The notes beneath the pieces were generated by a model. It ran no database searches. It was given only the letters and a program-made list of their open reading frames with translations, and had not been told where the DNA came from. From Umbilicaria muhlenbergii (lineage: Eukaryota; Ascomycota; Lecanoromycetes; Umbilicariales; Umbilicariaceae): 64,000 nucleotides of DNA. The translations under genes and the position numbers were made by a program. Where the stretch lies: positions 558,001-622,000 of the forward strand of contig KK106982.1 in the NCBI GenBank assembly GCA_000611775.1. Direction: 5' to 3'. Below, one piece after another: positions 22,218 through 33,380 of this stretch (the first letter of the stretch is position 1; the number at the start of each line of letters is the position of its first letter).

Positions 22218-22805
22218 TGCGGGCGGGTTGCCAGGGAGAGGGGGAGGAGTGGTCGAGACGATGGGATCGAGGTCGAGTGGAGTGGAAGGGGATTTCGAGG
22301 GCTCGTCTGGAGCTGGAATTAAGAAATTAGCATTCGGTAAGGTACGGTCAGTTCGCTGCAGGCGCTAGGAAAGCTTGTTTGCGACATACGGGTTATTAGG
22401 ATGTGTGCCATCCTTGCTGGGCTGTCGGCACTGCCAGGGAGAGATCACAGCAGGTCCATATCTCTTCAGCCAGTTCTTCTCATGCCGATGATCCCAACGA
22501 TGGCAACCTTGACGATGCTGGCAGAACCAAATCACATGACAGGCTCAGCGACCGGCGGGCCCCTGCTGCGGGAGCGGACGCTAAGATAAGTGATATGCCA
22601 GGGCTGATTTAAGCTTTCCGCGCATGCATGCCCACCACCTCGAGTCCCGCTGTGACTCTCTAACATCTCACAAACCCCTGTATGATCCATAACGATGCTC
22701 CATCTCCACAAACGACCAACACGAACCGCACCCTAACCCACCCGACCCACCCCACCAGCCCCCCCACGGGGCAACCCTCATGCACCCACCCGACCCCCAC
22801 CAACA
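22218..22805. promoter_or_regulatory. Divergent promoter region, GCN3 / NECAP-like
   Basis: 588 bp. The stretch 22690-22800, just before the NECAP-like start, is strongly C-rich with many ACCC blocks. No gene and no defined operator are seen. Confidence 0.5.
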
Positions 22806-23708
22806 ATGACAACCCACGACCCCAGCACCGGCCTCCCCCTCCCCCCCGGCGCCATCCAACGCGTCCTCTTCATCGCCTCCCCCGTGCACATCTACTCCAT
22901 CCCGCCTCTAACAAGCACAAAGGGCCACCTAGCCTCTCACTGGACCTCCCCCTCCCCCACGACCCCCTCCCGGCAAATCTTTACCGCCCGCCTCCGCATC
23001 CTCGAAACCGCCATTCCCTCTGCCTCCTCCTCCTCTGACCCCATTGCCGCGACCCCCTCCACCCCCTCCGAAACCAGCGCCCCAGCAACAATATCAACGC
23101 ACATCCTGCTCGAAGACCCCACCACAGGGCAACTATTCGCATCCGCCCCCTACGCCTCCCCCACAGCCGTCGAGCAAACCCTCGACTCCTCCCGCTTCTT
23201 CGCCATCCGAGTCGTCAGCCCGGACTCTGCCCGCAAAGCCCTATTGGGAATCGGCTTCGAGGAGCGAAGTACCGCCTTCGACTTCAGTATCACCTTGCAA
23301 GAAGTGCGGAAAGTGCAGTCCATCCCCACCGACCGCAATGCCAACCCATCATCATCATCATCAGTATCATCATCCACCACCAACACCAAAACCCCAGAAG
23401 CCCCGGTCCGAGATTTCAGCCTCAAAGCCGGGCAGACGATCCACGTAGACATCGGTCGCAAGGGGCGCAGACCGCTGCTCAGAGAGGAAGAGGAGAGCGC
23501 GGAGGCGGACGATAAGGCACTGTTTTCGATCGCGCCGCCGCCGGCGTATGAGAGGGGGGGATTGTTGCCGCTGCCGCCGCCGCCGACGACGACGGGCGCG
23601 GGTGCGAGAGAGGAGAAGGCGGAGAGGAGGAGGAGTAGGACGCCGGAGCCGAAACCGGCGATGGCGGAGTTGGGGTTTGATGATGGGGAGTTTGGGGAGT
23701 TTCAGTGA
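22806..23708 (+). CDS. NECAP-like adaptin-ear-binding endocytic protein
   Basis: Single exon, 300 aa. The N-terminal PHear-type domain is recognisable: IQRVLFIASPVHIYSIPP, then SHWTSPSPTTPSRQIFTARL, STHILLEDPTTGQLFASAPY and RFFAIRVVSPDSARKALLGI followed by GFEERSTAFDFSITLQEV. The unstructured C-terminus ends in ELGFDDGEFGEFQ, an acidic-aromatic motif of the kind NECAPs use to bind AP-2 ear domains. The role is clathrin/AP-2 coated-pit assembly, in cytosol and at the plasma membrane. Pro-rich segment PPLPPPPTTTG lies in the tail. The coding strand switches from C-rich to G-rich near 23540. It faces sreA tail to tail. Confidence 0.88.
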   Translation: MTTHDPSTGLPLPPGAIQRVLFIASPVHIYSIPPLTSTKGHLASHWTSPSPTTPSRQIFTARLRILETAIPSASSSSDPIAATPSTPSETSAPATISTHILLEDPTTGQLFASAPYASPTAVEQTLDSSRFFAIRVVSPDSARKALLGIGFEERSTAFDFSITLQEVRKVQSIPTDRNANPSSSSSVSSSTTNTKTPEAPVRDFSLKAGQTIHVDIGRKGRRPLLREEEESAEADDKALFSIAPPPAYERGGLLPLPPPPTTTGAGAREEKAERRRSRTPEPKPAMAELGFDDGEFGEFQ

Positions 23709-24092
23709 GGGCGTAATGGGGAGCATGTTCCGGGCTGATCTATGGAGAATGGGGAGTTTACATACATCACAAAACCTATCGGCGTTGCGTGGAGGTGTTG
23801 TCAGTCTCGATCACATTCATTGGATCAATCATTCCATCCTTCCAGAAGTTCTGATTTCAAAAGAACCAGCTGACTATCCCTATCTATGAAGCAGCTATCT
23901 ACTGCCAATTCCCTCGTATGCACAAAAGTGCCTCTCGTGTTCTATCCCTGATATACCCCACAAAATCCCTTCGGATCCGTTTTTCGGCTAGAAGTACACA
24001 AAAAAATACAACCTTCCATTCCGAGCGGATACAGCCTTCTATTCCGGGCGAGGCAAGAAACGCTCCAGCAATAGTTCCACCAAAAGTTATTC
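23709..24092. other. Convergent intergenic region, NECAP-like / sreA
   Basis: 384 bp between two 3' ends; presumably both 3' UTRs and polyadenylation signals. Nothing else is seen. Confidence 0.5.
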
Positions 24093-26010
24093 TTACCCCT
24101 CCCCGCTCAATTCCGCTAGTTCTCTCTCCTTTGCTTTCAACATCTCTCTCATCTCCTCTGCTTCGCGTTGCAGTTGCGCCCTTCTGGCCAGCTTATCCTT
24201 CCCCCCGGGATCATCGACGGCAACTGCCCGTAACAGGTCTCCTGACGATGCTGGTGTTGGTTGCTGCTGCGGGGTTTGATGCGGTCGTTGGTGATAATGG
24301 TCGCGATCGATGGCTGTCAATGACGGGTCTATCGGGACGTTGTCTCCGTCACCCTGCTGGGCTGGGTTCAGGATCGATGAGATCGAGCTGAGTCGGTTCG
24401 CTTTAGCGCTTTCGGAGTGGTGGTCGCGAGTGCTGTCACCTTCTGCAACGGAGATGCTGCGTTTCCTGGTGTTGCGAGGAGGAGTCGAGGACATAGGCAC
24501 CGGTGGCTGGGAAGAAGGGATATTTCTCGAGTCTGCATGGACGGTATTGGGTGATACGCGTTGTTGCTCCTGGGAATATTCCGCTTGATGTCGGGGCCGG
24601 TCTACCTGGTAGCCAGTAAAGTCTATCGGTGGAGGCTGGTAGACACGGTGATTGTTTGACAGGTTGCCATCACTGCCTCGTGACCGGAAGCCGAGATTGA
24701 CAGAGCCGTCGGGATTGATGTCTCCATGCTGATCTCGGACATCTTTAGGTTTCGGTATATCAGCGTGTTGAGAGTTTGGAGAAATAGAGCGGGGGGAAGA
24801 TGTGAGGTGTGATTGAACAGGCGAGTGCTCATGCGTGGCGGGAATGACCCTTTTTCGTCGCTTGATGACCGACTTCTTCATCGCTACAGGTCGGTGGACT
24901 CCGTGTAGCTTGTGATATAGACCTTTGACGCATCAGTCAAGTACGTCGAACAGATCCTTAAACGCGACTTACCGCAAGCATTACAGATGGTGTGTCCACT
25001 TTCATCGCGCCGCCATAGTGGTGTGATTGTTGTCCCGCAGTTCGCGCATGCCACCAAGACACTGCTAGCATGGAGGCCTGCGTGTTGCTCATTAGACCTA
25101 TCCAGTGCAGTAGGACCGTCATCTTGCGACGTATCTGTAGCATACGGATCATGATTCTGTGTTGGGTCGGCAGTCCGCGGTCTGCTTGCCGGATCGGCGA
25201 CTGATAACTGCTTGGTCTTTGCAACCCGATTATTGTATGCAGGACAACCATTGCATGCTTCAGCGCCTCCGTTACCATTGCAGTGACCCCCACCCGGACA
25301 AGAGCCCGTAGGTGCTTGGCTCGCTGATACGTAGGTTGCCCCAACAGTTTGTGGCACGACATTCGTTATAGAGGGCGACACGCTCCGGTGGTGGTCTGGT
25401 GTGTCTAGCTCGGAGCTCGGCGCTGAGACCGGAGTTGACGGTAGTCGTTTGAGGTTTGTGGGCCGAGATGTGTTCCGCGCTTTTAAGTAAAGTCCACAAG
25501 CGTTACAGATAGTAGAACCGACTGGTGATCGGCGCCATAAAGGGGTGCGGGTAGTCCCACAATTGCTGTACAGGTGTGTTAGCTTAGGGCACGGCGTTTG
25601 GCTTCTTAGCAACAACGGTCGTTATGCTGCGTTCCTCACCTGCACACCTGTCCCATTGCAGGAGCATTGGTAAACGGCGCATACTGTCCTTCTCGAGGTC
25701 GATCCTGCAACGGTGACCGTGACGGACTCTGCCTCTTTTCGATTTCATGTTCACGATCTTCCGCTATCATAACTCCGTTGGGATTGGTCCCATGGATCAC
25801 AGGAGTTGGCGAGATTCCAATGTTCTTAGCTGACGTTATGATATCCCCTCTAGATCCATCCCGTGCCTCTTGCGAATGCTGCACGAGTTGTTGCGCGATC
25901 TCATAGTCGAGTTCTGAGGATTGTTGCGAAAGCATGTGGTGAGAAGATGGTAAGGCTAAAGGCCCCACCGATACCCTTTCCTGTGCTTCAATCGTCACCA
26001 GGCCAGTCAT
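24093..26010 (-). CDS. sreA: SreA/Fep1-type GATA repressor of iron uptake and siderophore genes
   Basis: Three exons: 26010-25640, 25565-24973 and 24922-24093; 597 aa. Two GATA zinc fingers: finger 1 [20 protein letters not shown]...CNAC (Cys123, 126, 144, 147), split by intron 1 after the first cysteine; finger 2 [20 protein letters not shown]...CNACG, split by intron 2. Between them lies the iron-sensing Cys-rich block, [20 protein letters not shown]. After finger 2 come [20 protein letters not shown] and the basic KRRKRVIP. The C-terminus has a coiled coil ([17 protein letters not shown]), as in this family. The start [10 protein letters not shown] (26010) is preferred; an in-frame ATG at 26139 adds 43 residues. 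It represses siderophore synthesis when iron is sufficient. Confidence 0.95.
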
Positions 26011-26956
26011 GCTGGCATCGTAGCTCTGATTTCTGACGGCATAAAGTGCAGATAGGGTGCTTATGATTCCTCTTAGGTTGAAACAAGGTAGATGAAGTCC
26101 CGAGCGATGTCCACCAATGAAGGATTCGGCTGACGGCAATCCAGGGAGGTCTTACTTGCAGAGCCGCAGACGTAAGGGCGAAGGATGGCTCCAGGCAACA
26201 CTTCAGATGAGATTCAAGAGGCGCGATTGACTATGAAGTCAAGAAGAACCGTAGAATGGTGCTTCCCATCCCACGGCAGTATTTTGGCCACCGTGTTTTG
26301 CTGGTAGCTGTAGTGTTGGCTGTTTGCACCCGGTATTTGAAGCAGCGCCACTGCTTCCCCAGAGCGCTCCAGTATTGTGTCAGGATGCATGTCCACAGTC
26401 CGAAGGAACCTGCGTAATCAGATCGCCGAGCCTTATGATTGGCCGAGCGGCGAAACGCACGCACCATATCACTTTGTTATCAGATCGTCAGGCTGAGGCG
26501 CCACTCGGCGCTTCGTCCGAAAGGAGCTGTGCTTGCTATCAAGACAATACGTAATTACTTCGCAACCTTAGCTCAAGTCTGAAGTCCCTTCAAAACCTTC
26601 TACGAATACGCTTTGCTAACATGGGCTTTCCGCAGAGTCGTGCAGACGTTCCGTACCAGCAAACTACGCGGTGTGCAGCGTCGCTGCAGTGGACGATATG
26701 TAGCAGATACACAGATAAATCTTCTAGTCCCCTCTAAACACGAAGTATAGTACAGCGGTTCCTGAGCTCGTAATCCGACTTCTGAGGACCTCACAATTGC
26801 AACTGCCAACCTTCGGCATCCGGATGTACCAAAGAACGGATCGCTAAAGGCGCAAAAGACCTCACAGTCGATAGTGATTTTGGTGGTTCTTCCTGGGTAG
26901 GCCATCTCTTCCTTTTCCTCAGTGTCCAACAGGTGATGTGTAACAGCTGACCGCCT
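26011..26956. promoter_or_regulatory. sreA upstream region with a SreA-consensus site
   Basis: 946 bp between sreA and the 3' end of the COPI-associated gene. The reverse strand carries ATCTGATAA at 26485-26477, a full match to ATCWGATAA, about 470 bp upstream of the sreA start. Short frames in this region are not convincing. Confidence 0.5.
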
Positions 26957-27615
26957 TTAAACCTGCTCGGCGCCCCATCCAGCATCCGCATCCCTCATAT
27001 TCTGCGGCGGCTCGATCGACGGGATGTACTCGAGCACAACATAGGCAACACCAACCAAGCCCACAATGGAGCCCGCAATTATGCGCAAAACATGCCCATG
27101 TAGAATAATCGAGCCCACAAAAATATAGACTACGCATAGCGTGTTAGCCCCACAATCCGGTATATCGCAAAGCGTCTGCTTACAGATTCCGCGACCAAGA
27201 AAACTGAAGAGAAAGGAGGCATATCTCGAGACATATGGCGGGATCTGGAATTCGAGCAAAGCGGTCGCTGCGCACAAGTTTTGTCAGTCGATGCCGAGTG
27301 ACATGTTTCCCCTGAGGACGACCGACCAAGACCAAAAATGATCACGTAGCAGCCAATGATCACACTTTGACTGTAGCAGTTGTCAGTATCAGTGGACCGA
27401 CGCCCAGGCCATTTAGCACGTACAACCCTATAGGGAAGAACTGGCTGATTCCTCCCAGAACCATAACGGCGCCCACCGCCAGGTTGACCATCCGACTATA
27501 ACGCAGCTCCAGTCAGTATGCCCCTTGTGCCGATGACGTTGCTGCCTATTGCGCAAGCGCAAACCGGTAAGCTGTCAGGGTTCTAGAATGCTCACAAGAT
27601 GTTGGAGAAATCCAT
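26957..27615 (-). CDS. COPI-associated-type four-helix membrane protein
   Basis: Five small exons: 27615-27596, 27495-27427, 27370-27327, 27267-27184 and 27129-26957; 129 aa, phases all agree. It reads MDFSNIFRMVNLAVGAVMVL, then GGISQFFPIGQSVIIGCYVI, IFGLATALLEFQIPPYVSRY, ASFLFSFLGRGIFYIFVGSI and IAGSIVGLVGVAYVVLEYIP. Four hydrophobic segments and the central GRGIFYIFVGSI fit the fungal COPI_assoc family, linked to Golgi-ER vesicles in yeast (Tvp-like). The tail is short and acidic (RDADAGWGAEQV). A frame across exon 4, intron 4 and exon 5 is not the real protein. Function beyond membrane traffic is unknown. Confidence 0.85.
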
Positions 27616-28375
27616 CGCAAGTCACTATTCCTCAATGAAGACTTGATCGATGTAGTGTTGACTCCAACGAGGTGCAATGCAAGTCTTACACGTTTGCTGC
27701 CTGATAGAGATGTTGTGGCTGTGTCAGAAGTTCAGATGCAATGCCAACGGCCGAGGAGGCTGGAGACCACGAGCTTGAGCTCCCATTCTGGAATAGCACT
27801 AAGCCTAAACGGAATCCCTAGGTCACCTTTGCCGGTAAACGACGGTAACCACTCGAACCACTGCAGCCTGGTATTGACTGAAGACAGCTCGTCTCTCCCA
27901 TCACTGGCTTATGTCTAATACTACTACTCTGTTGACGATTCTGAATAGGATTATCAATCTACCTCAGTGGGGTAATATTCAGGACGCTGTCCTGAATATG
28001 CTTGACCTCGAGAGAACCCCTATGTCAGCCAAGCGAAAACAGGTCTTACCGAACACCCAGTCGTGCCAGTGTATGGATTCACAGGGTCATTATTGTTGAG
28101 CTAAAAGGCGTGCATTCAGTACGCTTAGAGTCTAGGTATCGCTTTCCGCGGTTTACATGTTGCCAAAGATCCTCTCGGCCTCCTCGCTCAGATTGACGTC
28201 CGTTCTTTTCATGCCCCCTGCAGAAAGCATAAGTGATTCGAAATAGCAGCAGCCTGTAGAGGAGTCTCTATGAGAGCATGGGATGCTTTTTCTAAGCAAA
28301 CCACCCCGGGTATCTGTGCTATCATTTGTGGCATCTAGACCACATGTCCTAGCCGATGATAATGCGTAGCCAAGA
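27616..28375. other. Intergenic region, COPI-associated gene / NOP53 3' end
   Basis: 760 bp with no supported gene. It holds the COPI-associated gene promoter. Small open frames on both strands lack family features or splice partners. Confidence 0.5.
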
Positions 28376-29721
28376 CTATGAGGTGGGAATCTTAAAGTCC
28401 TTGTATGTCCACTTCTCCGTGTACGTCCTCCTAGCCTTCTTCGGTTGCTGAATAGGCTTCCTGGTTTCCACCTTCCCACGCACGAGAATACTTCTAAAGC
28501 GGTCTTTCAACAGATTGCCTTCGGGTTTCAGTAGACGTAGAGAATCTTGGAGCTCGTCTGGTAGCACTAGCTCCAAAGGTGGTTCAGGGAGGCTAGTTGG
28601 ATAAGTCAGCAGATTTGTGATAGTAATTGCAAGTATTGCACCTACGAGGCCTTTCCCAACTTCCTTCGTCGCAAGACACGATCGTCTATCTCATCAGATG
28701 ACGAATCCCCCGCCCGTACCTTCACCTCCGCTTTTACCCTCTCCCGCGCTTCGACTTGCCGAGCAATCGATTTGAATTGTAGAGCTTGCTGTGCCCTCTT
28801 CTTCATCTGTGCGTCCCACTTCGCCTGCCGTTCAGCCTCCTTCCTCCTCTTCACCTTATTCCTCTCTACTGGCGTCTTCCTTTCGGGTCGCCGCTTCGTC
28901 AACCATTCTTCACCTTCGTATTCGCTCTCGAAGCCTTCCCATGCACTTTCGTCCTCCGTCTGGATATCATCTCTCTCGTCCTGAGCAGCAGCGATTCTTT
29001 CCATTCGTACCCTCTCCTCCTCCGCCTCCTTGAGTCTCTTCTTCTCGGCCTCCACTTCCTTGGCACCTTCTTCGGTCAAGAGCTGATCCCAGTCCTGGAA
29101 TGACGGGTTGTAGCTTATACCAGCGTTCGGCTTTTTGACCGCTGGGACACGTTTCGCACCCGCAACGAGGGATATAGGAGCTTCCTTTAGCGTTCGAGGG
29201 GCTCTGGCTTTCTTTGGTTTCTCGAGGTAAGAGAAGCGCGGGTCTTGCTGCTCCACCACGTCCTCCCACGGATCGTGCGCCGGTGTGCCATCCGCCTTGA
29301 CAACATCCTTATGTACGGTCTCTCTTCCGTATGCAATATTCTTGAGTCGTTCGTACTCTTTGTGACTCAGTCCGTTCCCTTTCCGTCCCTTACTGCTCGG
29401 TTCAACTACACCATCAGTGACTCCGGACCGCTTGCGGCCATCCACAGCTGGTACTGCCGACCGCTGTGCGAGGATTTGATCCGACTTAAGTGGCTTGTGG
29501 ACTTTATTGTAGGCTCTCTGAATGGCCGCGGATCCGGTGGTGTCGAGAGTAAAGAGGGCCTCCGAGGGTTTCTCGGCGACAACACCACCCTGAATCACTT
29601 CCTCTCGCACCGTTTCGAGCCCTTCCTGGATATCAGAAACATCAACATTCTTCCTCCAGGTACGTTTTCCTTTACGAGAAGGCTGTTTGTACTGTTGCGG
29701 GGCCTCCACGGACGTAGCCAT
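28376..29721 (-). CDS. NOP53: Nop53 60S ribosome biogenesis factor
   Basis: Two exons, 29721-28646 and 28592-28376; the 53-nt intron (GTAGGT..ACTAG) joins GKAS to LPEPPLELVLPDELQDSLRL; 430 aa. The protein is highly charged with long basic and acidic helices (EVEAEKKRLKEAEEERVRME; KRRPERKTPVERNKVKRRKE). The C-terminal block LKPEGNLLKDRFRSILVRGK is the Nop53 signature. Near residue 62 the sequence EALFTLD contains LFTLD, fitting the arch-interacting motif by which Nop53 recruits Mtr4 and the nuclear exosome for 7S pre-rRNA trimming. The start Met (MATSVEAPQQYKQPSRKGKR) is chosen over one 33 codons upstream because the family begins with the Lys-rich KGKRTWRKNVDV segment. Nucleolar. Confidence 0.9.
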
Positions 29722-30031
29722 CTTCAAATGTTTTGTGGAAATAAATCCGATATGTGCTCTTCGAGTTTGCAACGTGCAATATTTGAAAATCTCCAATCGA
29801 TAGCGATGACTAAAGTGCACTAAGCCTTACCATACAGATGCCGGCGCGATCAATCTTCCCCAGGCAGGTGCTCCGTGCAGCATCGATGGAAAATAAATCC
29901 CGGGGTTCTCCTGAACAAGCAACCGTTGCCTGCTCCTGCTTGTCGGCAATTAATAAAGAACGTATCCAAATTGATTCACTCTTTACCCTTCTCTGCACAT
30001 TCTTTTCCCGTCCTCTTCCATACCCCCGAGA
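29722..30031. promoter_or_regulatory. Divergent promoter region, NOP53 / YPT6
   Basis: 310 bp between the two start codons, with a CT-rich leader before YPT6 (about 29980-30030). No defined operator is seen. Confidence 0.45.
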
Positions 30032-30864
<833 letters not shown>

Positions 30865-31464
30865 AGTCAAATATTGGCGGGTTTGGGATGCTGAAATCTC
30901 GACGGCCTATTAATGCAATGTATAGCGGGATACCGGGTTCTATGTCTCAGATCATCGCGTTCCTCTGGCGCTATATGTTTTCACATACAGCATATCAGCA
31001 TGGCGTTCCGTGTCGGAGGCGCAGGCGGTGGTTTGATGAGTTCCCTGCATAATTCAGGTGTCATGTATGTATTCAAGAGACATTGAGCTTTGGGAACCTT
31101 TGCCTTGTGGCTGCTGTGGCCTGCAATGGATGAACATTTATTTCTCCGTCATTTTGGCATTGTGCGACTCTGATATATCGTGAAAATGGTTCTGTACGTG
31201 ATATAGGGCCACGGTCCTATATTAAGACCGTCTTATATTAAGGCTGTTGGTAAATATGAAACAACTCCCCTCCCTTCCCAATAGGCTAGTCCTTGCAAAA
31301 GACTTCGAACGCCGCACAGAGCGGAAGCGTTATACCAAACACGTCCACAAACTCTATTAAGGCTGTAAACCACCTGTCTTGTCTCCCCGGCGAGCTGTTT
31401 TTCAACACAGCCCAAATCTCATTCGCCCCCGCACGCAGGAAACGCTCGTATACACATCTCCCCG
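30865..31464. other. Convergent intergenic region, YPT6 / KEI1
   Basis: 600 bp between two 3' ends. Near 31200-31245 the short sequence CCTATATTAAGACC recurs imperfectly (TCTTATATTAAGGC). No gene is seen. Confidence 0.5.
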
Positions 31465-32583
31465 CTACCTAACTTCCTGCAACTCTTGCACGCGCAAATG
31501 CTGTCCTTGCTGTCCCTGCAACTGCGGCGGCGGTGGCGGCGGGGGCCCGGTTCCGCTCCTCCTTCTCCTCTCCCTTTCAACCACGCCCGGCACATCGGGC
31601 TCCTTAGTCGCCAACCTTCGAAATTTCCCGCTCCCACTAATCATCCACGCGTCCTCTTCTTCGCTTCCCAACCAGTATCCGCGGCCCAACCCTACCATCG
31701 CTCTGCCAAGTCGCCCCTTCCATCCCTGTCCTTCCGGCATGTGTCTGGCGAATGGATTTTCCGCCATATTTCCATTTGCACTGCCCGTGTGCAACTGTAC
31801 GTTGGAACGGGACACAGTCGCAATGTGTTGGCGCAGAACGAAGCGCGCGTAGCTAAGGACAATAAGGATGAAGTATACCCTTATGGCCCACAATGCCACA
31901 ATCACGATCACGCTGCTCATACTCTCAGGCTGCAGGACTCCGTGTCCCAGACTAGGCGAACCGGTATGAGTCGAAGATCCATCCGCAGGTATGCCCAATG
32001 CGACGGCATCTTGCCCGCCTATCAAACCAGCTGCTGGCGAGGCAGCAACTTCCACGGCGCTGACATTGTATTTCGGGCTTGTAAAGCCCGCCGTATCGCC
32101 AATAGTAGATCCCCCAGCCCCTGGAATGGGTGCGTCTCCTGAATTATCAGAGTGGTGTTGCGAGATGACCAGAAACCAAGTAATCCCGAACGCGGCGGTG
32201 TAGGCGGCGTTGATGATCGAGTCAAGGACATAGAACCAGACCAGCGCAAGACACTGGAAGGGCGATTGAGAGCGTATATGAGGAGCGAGTATGGCGATTA
32301 GGCAGAGAGCTAGTAGAGAGTAGATGTACATGGAGAGTTGAAGGGGCGAGAGGTGAAGGCCGGTCAAGACGGCGAGAAGGCCGTAGAAGCCGGACACTTT
32401 GTTGAGGAGGAGAGAGAGCGTTATCAGCTCTGTACCGGTACGAAGGCTCATCAAGTAAAGGAACGTCTGTGTGAGTCAGCCACAGTCACAAGCACTGCAT
32501 GGGGCACCGAAGCGCCTTTCGGGTTTACAGAATGAGCATACCTTCGGCCGCGGTAGGCGGAGCCATCGTGTCAAAATCGCCAT
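31465..32583 (-). CDS. KEI1: Kei1, regulatory subunit of inositolphosphorylceramide synthase
   Basis: Two exons, 32583-32542 and 32466-31465, with a 75-nt intron; 347 aa. It begins AILTRWLRLPRPKTFLYLMS and continues LRTGTELITLSLLLNKVSGF, YGLLAVLTGLHLSPLQLSMY. The PRPKTFLYLMSLRTGTE opening is the family hallmark. Four membrane segments are visible (about 20-45, 50-75, 88-110 and, after a long Ser/Gly/Ala-rich luminal loop, SSVIVIVALWAIRVYFILIV). The cytosolic tail has a run of prolines (TGPPPPPPPQLQGQQGQ). In yeast Kei1 supports Aur1 activity and localisation in the medial Golgi. The loop is long relative to yeast. Confidence 0.9.
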
Positions 32584-33380
32584 ATCGTGAATCTGTCTCA
32601 CAAGTGGCGCTGGAATAATGGTTATGGGTCTAGAAAGGGTCACGTTGGCAGCCAAAGAGTCGCAAAAACGCGACGTTATGAGCGGAGGAAAGACATTTGA
32701 AGGCTGACGTCGGCAAATACGGGAGAGCTCGGCAGGGCTCGGGGTAGAAATAAGTGGCAGTCCTCTGTGGGAAATACTCACCATCAACAACGAAGAAAGT
32801 TCACGAAAAACTGTGGACTTATGAAATATACAGCTCATTGAGATCTGAACTCACCATAGAAGATGTTTTCATCGGAGTAACTTTTACTAATACATAGGCT
32901 GTCCTTGCTACTGTGATAATTCCCGTATGTTGTCACTTTGCGCCGCCCTGTCAGGCTATAGCCCTACCTTTAGGTCTATGACTTATCTCGTAGGTCTCTT
33001 GACTTGTTCATCATGAAGTTGCCTATTCAGCCATTGGAGGTGCGGCATGCTCATCCGACAGAATAATTGTTTCTGCGTGTGATATTTATAGGCGATTATT
33101 ATACGTGATAGTATAGTAACGTAACACTGATTTGGGAATATAAACTAAAATATCAATGACTAGCCCGTCTTTCCCTAAGTTATACATGCGATAGCCATCA
33201 AAGATAAATGGATTCAAAGAGAAAGGCCAAAACAATAACGATCGCCAGTACCACTGCATAATATATACATCGATAGCCAAAGAGACTCCACTCGCGAAAG
33301 CCATGAGGGTGACCGGCACAACAGGGTCGGCGGGACTTGCTCTTCGAAAAGCGCGGTCTCATCATCGGAGAAGCCGTTGA
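32584..33380. other. Intergenic region, AT-richer part
   Basis: 797 bp covering the KEI1 promoter and the 3' flank of the secreted orphan gene. From about 32880 it is AT-richer than its surroundings. A 77-codon frame on the minus strand (33319-33086) has no support. Confidence 0.5.

Noticed and set aside
33086-33319. 77-codon minus-strand frame in AT-rich DNA
   Set aside because: No codon bias, no splice partners, no recognisable domain.
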